Shown here one piece after another: positions 20,560-24,340 of a stretch of 24,340 nt of DNA; position 1 is the first letter of the stretch, and each line of letters starts with the position of its first letter. The stretch lies in assembly GCA_905215115.1 (NCBI GenBank), contig CAJMOP010000020.1, forward strand, positions 1 through 24,340, written 5' to 3'. A program made the translations under genes and the position numbers. This stretch comes from an uncultured bacterium (GTDB taxonomy: Bacteria > Actinomycetota > Coriobacteriia > Coriobacteriales > Coriobacteriaceae). Under the pieces are notes generated by a model that was not told the origin of the DNA, ran no database searches, and saw nothing but the letters and a program-made list of their open reading frames with translations.

Positions 20560-20859
20560 CTCGTGCTGCGGGTGATACTTCTGCCCCTGCCATTGCAGAG
20601 AATTTGCGTCATCACGATGCATAAATAGGTACGCGTGCAGATTGCAGGTTTCCCTTTGTGAGAGGTGCAGCTGTTTTAACGGTGCGGCATAGCATCCGTT
20701 ATGCGTAAAGCTCGGTATTACTGTATGTCTCAACCATTGCAATGGTCGGTATTTTTGTAACTATAAGCTCATTTAAAGCTCGGTATTTTTGTATTATTAG
20801 ATATATCTGAAGGTCGGTATTTTTGTAAACTAGCACGTAAATTATGCTGAGGTGAGATT
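20560..20859. other. 300-base gene-free stretch before the second ATPase
   Basis: No gene-like frame is present. The left half shows only a small AACGG/CCGTT inverted repeat (20678-20682 with 20696-20700). The right half, from 20708, is an array of four direct repeats. GAGGTGA lies just before the ATPase ATG. Confidence 0.7.
20708..20828 (+). repeat. Four-copy iteron array, exact 34-bp period, upstream of the second ATPase
   Basis: The core TCGGTATTTTTGTA starts at 20712 (variant TCGGTATTACTGTA), 20746, 20780 and 20814, exactly 34 bases apart. The full unit is about 18-19 bases (AAAGCTCGGTATTTTTGTAT in copies 1 and 3, A-GGTCGGTATTTTTGTAA in copies 2 and 4) and the remaining bases between copies are unrelated. 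The last copy ends 31 bases before the ATG at 20860, so the array overlaps the promoter. Confidence 0.85.
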
Positions 20860-22230
20860 ATGTTTAAACGGAAGGCATATGATCGTCTGCAGGAGTGGAA
20901 AGAACGCTCGCAAGGGCGCACTGCGGTGCTTATTGAGGGTGCAAGACGCGTTGGCAAGACGACGCTCGTCAAGTGCTTCGCGCAGAATGAATACAAGGAT
21001 TATCTGTACATTGACTTTTCGGCTGCTAGCAAAGCCACGCTCGATATATTTCTGAACCATCGTGAAGATGTCGATCTTTTTTTACGCATGCTTCAGCTGC
21101 AGTATGGTAAGGCCCTCGAACCGAGAGAGTCGCTGGTCATTTTTGATGAAGTGCAGCGGTTTCCCATCGCGCGCGAATACATAAAGCATCTTGTAGAAGA
21201 CGGCAGATTTGATTACATCGAGACAGGCTCTCTTGTCTCCATCAAAAAGAATGTCGATAGCATTGTCATACCGTCAGAGGAAGAAAGAATCCCTCTCGAG
21301 CCCCTCGATTTTGAGGAGTATCTTTGGGCGACCGGAAAAGATCTTTATGCAGAAGAGATCCGTAAAGCGCGCGAATCTCGGACCGCGCTTCCGGACGGCG
21401 TTCATGCGACGTGCATGAGATTATTTGATGAGTATATGCTTGTCGGTGGTATGCCTCAGTCGGTCGACTCCTTTGTGGCAGAGAATGATTTTAGAGGATG
21501 CGACAGGGTTAAACGGCAGATTATCGCACTGTACAGGGAGGATATTGCCAAGTTTGGAGGTTCGGACGCTAGACGTGCGCGGGCGGTTTATGACGATATT
21601 CCGGGTCAATTATCTGCGGCAAATAAACGGTTCAAATTTGACAGCGTGGAGAAGGGGTCCCGTTTTGAGACATATGAGTCGGCGTTAATCTGGCTTGAGG
21701 ATGCGCGACTGATTAACCGTTGCTATTTATGCAGTGATCCGAGCGTGGGTTACCGCCTGCACGAGGACGCGTCTTCGCTTAAATGCTATATGGCGGACAC
21801 GGGATTGCTCGTGAGCTTGGCGTTTGATGATGGTCCGGACCTTATGGATGTTCATAGAGACATTCAATTTGGAAGAATTTCAATTAATAAAGGAATGCTA
21901 ATCGAGAACATCGTGGCGCAGCAGCTTAAGAGTCTGGGGCATTCGCTTTTTTATTACAGCTGGCAGGAGCCTTCCAAAACAGAGGGGAGTCGGCCCAGAA
22001 CGCGTGAAATTGATTTTCTTGTTTCGCGCGGCTTTGAAGACGCGGCTGGAAAACCGCGGGTCACTCCTGTTGAAGTTAAATCTTCCAAATCGTATTCAAC
22101 AATCTCGCTTGACGATTTCGGCAGACGATTCGAACGACGAGTCGGAGAAGAGATAGTTCTTCACCCAAAACAGCTCAGGGCTGAAGGGCATAGGATATAT
22201 CTACCTCTGTATATGACGATCTTTATCTGA
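20860..22230 (+). CDS. AAA ATPase with C-terminal DUF4143 / PD-(D/E)XK-like domain
   Basis: The 456-residue protein has Walker A GARRVGKTT (27-35), Walker B LVIFDE (92-97, Asp96-Glu97) and the 'YIETGSLVS' sensor region (119-127). The middle is of the DUF4143 type, with 'FDEYMLVGGMPQSVDSF' and 'SSLKCYMADTGLLVSLAF'. The end has 'REIDFLVSRG' (Glu383, Asp385) and 'TPVEVKSSKS' (Glu405-x-Lys407), the PD-(D/E)XK-like motif. GAGGTGA lies 5 bases before the ATG. It is clearly diverged from the other ATPase in this window, and its codon use is more AT-rich than the sugar genes, suggesting transfer. The role of the family is unknown; the private repeat array upstream suggests autoregulation or a DNA target. 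Confidence 0.92.
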   Translation: MFKRKAYDRLQEWKERSQGRTAVLIEGARRVGKTTLVKCFAQNEYKDYLYIDFSAASKATLDIFLNHREDVDLFLRMLQLQYGKALEPRESLVIFDEVQRFPIAREYIKHLVEDGRFDYIETGSLVSIKKNVDSIVIPSEEERIPLEPLDFEEYLWATGKDLYAEEIRKARESRTALPDGVHATCMRLFDEYMLVGGMPQSVDSFVAENDFRGCDRVKRQIIALYREDIAKFGGSDARRARAVYDDIPGQLSAANKRFKFDSVEKGSRFETYESALIWLEDARLINRCYLCSDPSVGYRLHEDASSLKCYMADTGLLVSLAFDDGPDLMDVHRDIQFGRISINKGMLIENIVAQQLKSLGHSLFYYSWQEPSKTEGSRPRTREIDFLVSRGFEDAAGKPRVTPVEVKSSKSYSTISLDDFGRRFERRVGEEIVLHPKQLRAEGHRIYLPLYMTIFI

Positions 22231-22292
22231 TCGACGGCATGCGGCCAAAAGGGGGCATGCGGCTGAGATTGTCAGCCCGGTCTATTTCATTT

Positions 22293-22349
22293 GTCTCGAT
22301 CTGTAACAGTTGGGACCGAAAAACTCGGCTAGGTGTTACAGATCGAGAT
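22293..22349. repeat. Long hairpin element, copy 1
   Basis: TCTCGATCTGTAACA (22294-22308) pairs perfectly with 22334-22348 around a 25-nt loop containing GGGACCGAAAAACTCGGCTA. The loop itself can form a small CCGA/TCGG stem. It is nearly the same as copy 2, which starts 80 bases later. Confidence 0.85.
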
Positions 22350-22367
22350 TGAGGGGATTGACTGGTT

Positions 22368-22434
22368 CGTTTGTCTCAATCTGTAACAGGTGGGACCGAA
22401 AAACTCGGCTAGATGTTACAGATTGAGACAAACG
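22368..22434. repeat. Long hairpin element, copy 2
   Basis: The arms at 22368-22388 and 22414-22434 are perfectly complementary over 21 bp. The 25-nt loop differs from copy 1 at only two positions. Within the shared stem, the G-C pair of copy 1 (22298/22344) is an A-T pair here (22378/22424), so the pairing is conserved although the sequence changed. Confidence 0.88.
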
Positions 22435-22448
22435 GACCCCGACCCGCT

Positions 22449-22499
22449 CAAAAACAAAAAGGCCGGGGGCGGCGCGCCGTGTGACGTGCCGCCCCCGGC
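22449..22499 (-). terminator. Strong terminator of lacG
   Basis: GCCGGGGGCGGC (22462-22473) pairs with GCCGCCCCCGGC (22488-22499), 12 perfect pairs. On the minus strand it is followed by CTTTTTGTTTTTG. Confidence 0.93.
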
Positions 22500-22552
22500 T
22501 GAGAAATGGGGACAAGTTATGTGAGCAGGGCAATTACGCCAACTGCAAGCCA

Positions 22553-23992
22553 CTAGTCCAGACGACGGGTCTGCGCCACGTGCTTGTACCAGTAGGCGCT
22601 TGCCTTGGGCGTGCGCTTCTGGGTTTCAAAGTCTACGTAGAAGAAGCCGTAGCGCTTGTTGTAGCCGTTGGTCCAGGAGAACTGGTCCTGCAGGCTCCAC
22701 AGGAAGTAGCCGCCCACGTTGACGCCCACCTCCATGGCCTTAAGCAGCCAGCGCAGGTGCTGCTCGATGTAGTCGATGCGCGGCTGGTCGTCCACAAAGC
22801 CGTCCTTGTAGGGGTCCTTGTAGCCCATACCGTTTTCGGTAATGAAAATCTGCTTGTAGTTGGGGTAGCGCTGTTTAATGTAGACGAGCAGATCGAACAG
22901 ACCCTCGGGATAGATGATCCAGTCCCAGTCGGTGGTGGGGATGCCGGGCTTGTTCACATGCTCGCCAATGCCCTTGACGCGCCAGCGGCCGGTACCCTTC
23001 TCGCCCGTGCCGTTGTGGTGCAGGTCGTTCTCGCCGTCGTAGGCCTTGAGGAAACGGCACTGGTAGTTGTTGACACCCAGGTAGTCGTTGTAGAGCGCGG
23101 CCTCGCGCATAATCTCGAGGTCCTTGTCCAGGATCTCGATGGTGCCGCCCGAGACGGCAGCCAGGCGGTTGGCGCACTCGAGGGTGTCGGGGGCATAGTC
23201 GCCGCGGAAGGTGGCGTCAAGCAGGAACTGGTTTTGCAGCACGTGCTCGTTGTTGGCGGCCTTGATGTCGGCGGGGTCGTTCTCGTTGAGCGGGTACTTG
23301 AACTCCAACGACTGAATGACGCCGATCTTGCCCTTAAAGCCGCCGTTGTGGAAGGCCAGCACAGCCTTGGCGTGGGCAAGCATCATGTTGTGCTCGCACT
23401 GGAAGGCCTCGGCCAGATGAGCTTTGACGCCGCCGGGGAAGGTGCCCTCGATGTAGGTGTTGGAGGCGTCAGCCCAGATCTCGTTAAAGGTGAACCAATA
23501 GGTCACCTGGTCAGCGTATTCCTTAAAGCAGAAGGTGGCAAAGTCCACAAAGGCGTCGATGGTCTCGCGATTGAGGAAGTCGCCCTTCTCAAAGAGGGGC
23601 AGCGGCGTGTCAAAGTGATGCAGCGTGACAAACGGCTCAACGTGGTGCTTGTGGCACTCGGCAAAGAGATCGTGGTAGAACTGCACGCCCTCGGGGTTTA
23701 CCTTGCCAGTACCCTCGGGGAAGATACGGCTCCAGGCGATGGAGAGGCGGATGCCGTTGATGCCGAACTCCTCGCACAGCTCCAGATCGACGGGGTACTG
23801 GTTGTAGAAGTCGGAGGCGGGGTCGGGGGAGAAACGGCCCTGGGCCTCCAGGAAGTCGTCCCAGGCGACCTTGCCCTTTCCGTGGGTGCGGGTCTCGCCT
23901 TCTACCTGGTAGGCAGCGGTGGCGCCGCCAAAGACAAAGTCCTCGGGAAACTGCGCGGGCGGGTTGGTGACGCTGGCAGGGTTAACGGACAT
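22553..23992 (-). CDS. lacG: GH1 6-phospho-beta-galactosidase (LacG-type)
   Basis: The 479-residue cytoplasmic enzyme is a complete GH1 glycosidase. The acid/base is Glu171 in 'FTFNEIW' and the nucleophile Glu386 in 'ITENGMG'. 'SWTNGYNKRYGFFYVDFETQ' supplies Ser439, Lys446 and Tyr448, the residues that hold the 6-phosphate in phospho-glycosidases. Trp440 after that serine is the LacG pattern, whereas 6-phospho-beta-glucosidases usually have Ala there. It would split lactose-6-phosphate, or a similar phosphorylated beta-galactoside, into galactose-6-phosphate and glucose. It follows a lactose-type EIIB gene by 66 bases and is closed by a terminator. A 6-phospho-beta-glucosidase role cannot be fully excluded. 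Confidence 0.88.
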   Translation of the reverse strand: MSVNPASVTNPPAQFPEDFVFGGATAAYQVEGETRTHGKGKVAWDDFLEAQGRFSPDPASDFYNQYPVDLELCEEFGINGIRLSIAWSRIFPEGTGKVNPEGVQFYHDLFAECHKHHVEPFVTLHHFDTPLPLFEKGDFLNRETIDAFVDFATFCFKEYADQVTYWFTFNEIWADASNTYIEGTFPGGVKAHLAEAFQCEHNMMLAHAKAVLAFHNGGFKGKIGVIQSLEFKYPLNENDPADIKAANNEHVLQNQFLLDATFRGDYAPDTLECANRLAAVSGGTIEILDKDLEIMREAALYNDYLGVNNYQCRFLKAYDGENDLHHNGTGEKGTGRWRVKGIGEHVNKPGIPTTDWDWIIYPEGLFDLLVYIKQRYPNYKQIFITENGMGYKDPYKDGFVDDQPRIDYIEQHLRWLLKAMEVGVNVGGYFLWSLQDQFSWTNGYNKRYGFFYVDFETQKRTPKASAYWYKHVAQTRRLD

Positions 23993-24015
23993 GATGATCC
24001 AATCGTTTAAATCGA

Positions 24016-24049
24016 AGGGCCAGCCGGTCTTGGATAGTCGGCTGGCCCT
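24016..24049 (-). other. Hairpin between the EIIB gene and lacG
   Basis: AGGGCCAGCCG (24016-24026) and CGGCTGGCCCT (24039-24049) form a perfect 11-bp stem with a 12-nt loop. On the minus strand the follow-on is TTCGATTTAAACG, only weakly T-rich. It may give partial termination, or stabilise the EIIB transcript end, so that lacG is made at a different level. Confidence 0.6.
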
Positions 24050-24058
24050 AAGCGTTAC

Positions 24059-24340
24059 TTACTTCGACAGCTGCTCGCTCACAAAGGCGAGAGACTTGTC
24101 GCCGTTCTGGGAGAGCTCGATGTATTGCTTACCGCGGCAGGCGACGCACTTGTTGCCCACGCGCTCGCAGTCCTTCTGCAGGTCGGCCAGGTAGCTGGCG
24201 GCCTGCGGGGCCAGGACGACCAGGTCAAAGTCGGGAAGCATGTCCACGTGGTTGCCATAGGCATCGGCGGCGGTCTCAAGATCGATGCCGCGCTCCTTGG
24301 CGGCCTTGGCCAGTGCGTTGGCGAGCAGGCCCGAAGTGCC
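24059..24340 (-). CDS. PTS lactose/cellobiose-family EIIB, C-terminal part (5' end outside window)
   Basis: The frame is open from the right edge of the window to TAA at 24061-24059, giving 93 residues. It begins 'GTSGLLANALAKAAKERG', the segment just after the phosphorylated Cys of lactose-type EIIB domains (usually C-x-x-GTSGLLANAL), and continues 'MLPDFDLVVLAPQAASYLADLQKDC' and 'KQYIELSQNGDKSLAFVSEQL'. The active Cys itself lies beyond the edge. It could be a separate EIIB or the C-terminal domain of a LacE-type EIICB. It is upstream of lacG in the same direction, so the pair would take up and cleave lactose or another beta-galactoside. Confidence 0.88.
   Translation of the reverse strand, partial: GTSGLLANALAKAAKERGIDLETAADAYGNHVDMLPDFDLVVLAPQAASYLADLQKDCERVGNKCVACRGKQYIELSQNGDKSLAFVSEQLSK

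Larger units (their letters stand above)
22231..22552. other. Convergent intergenic region with two long hairpins and a terminator
   Basis: The region lies between the 3' ends of the ATPase gene (plus) and lacG (minus). It contains no gene. It holds two tandem copies of a long hairpin element (22293-22434) and the lacG terminator (22449-22499). Confidence 0.75.

Noticed and set aside
20708..20828. Could the 34-bp-period array be a small CRISPR?
   Set aside because: The repeats are only about 15-19 bases, the intervening sequence is 14-19 bases, there are no cas genes, and the array sits directly at the promoter of an ATPase gene. An iteron or operator array fits better.
22481..24010. 509-codon plus-strand open frame
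   Set aside because: Antisense shadow of lacG, whose GH1 catalytic residues are complete. It also starts inside the lacG terminator.

Overview
The window is GC-rich bacterial DNA that looks like a gut Actinomycetota of the class Coriobacteriia (Collinsella or a close relative). This is inferred from protein flavour, codon use and the dense phosphotransferase (PTS) sugar genes; no rRNA or other marker is present to prove it. Most genes are compact, SD-led and grouped in short operons closed by strong hairpin terminators.

Layout. 1-2884: the 3' end of a HEAT-like protein gene, an NAD-type isocitrate dehydrogenase, and a membrane-anchored protein with a SurA-N-like exterior. 2918-3874: a minus-strand XRE regulator and DUF2975 membrane protein pair with its own promoter. 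3806-4513: a long regulatory region full of palindromes. 4514-7720: a mannose-family PTS operon (IIA, YajC, IIB, IIC, IID). 7906-11207: a GntR/UTRA regulator, AgaS (SIS deaminase/isomerase) and NagA-type deacetylase. 11283-11867: a minus-strand flavodoxin-like protein. 12025-14572: a LacX-like mutarotase, a LacC-type tagatose-6-phosphate kinase, a 42-codon remnant of nagA, and a YhcH/YiaL protein. 14709-15598: two unrecognised minus-strand genes, one secreted. 15856-15931: tRNA-Thr(CGU). 16139-16621: an orphan IIB paralogue that has lost its phosphorylatable histidine. 17076-18341 and 20860-22230: two DUF4143-type AAA ATPases. Between them lie galM (minus) and a DeoR regulator (plus). 22553-24340: lacG (6-phospho-beta-galactosidase) preceded by the 3' end of a lactose-type EIIB gene.

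How the genes fit together. The PTS would import and phosphorylate an amino sugar, most likely N-acetylgalactosamine/galactosamine. NagA removes the acetyl group, AgaS deaminates/isomerises to tagatose-6-phosphate, and the LacC-type kinase makes tagatose-1,6-bisphosphate. LacG with the lactose EIIB yields galactose-6-phosphate, which joins the same pathway through LacAB. Neither LacAB nor the tagatose-bisphosphate aldolase is in the window. A shared 16-bp operator-like palindrome lies in front of both the PTS operon and agaS, with the GntR gene between them as the obvious candidate regulator.

Most unusual features. (i) Each DUF4143 ATPase gene is preceded by its own array of four short direct repeats at exactly constant spacing (23 bp for the first, 34 bp for the second). 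(ii) Two tandem long hairpins at 22293-22434 have nearly identical 25-nt loops and a compensatory base-pair change. (iii) The first ATPase locus is bracketed by degenerate 37-bp direct repeats and has a 15-bp inverted repeat just upstream. (iv) The His17-to-Tyr IIB paralogue. (v) The nagA remnant inside the lacC operon.
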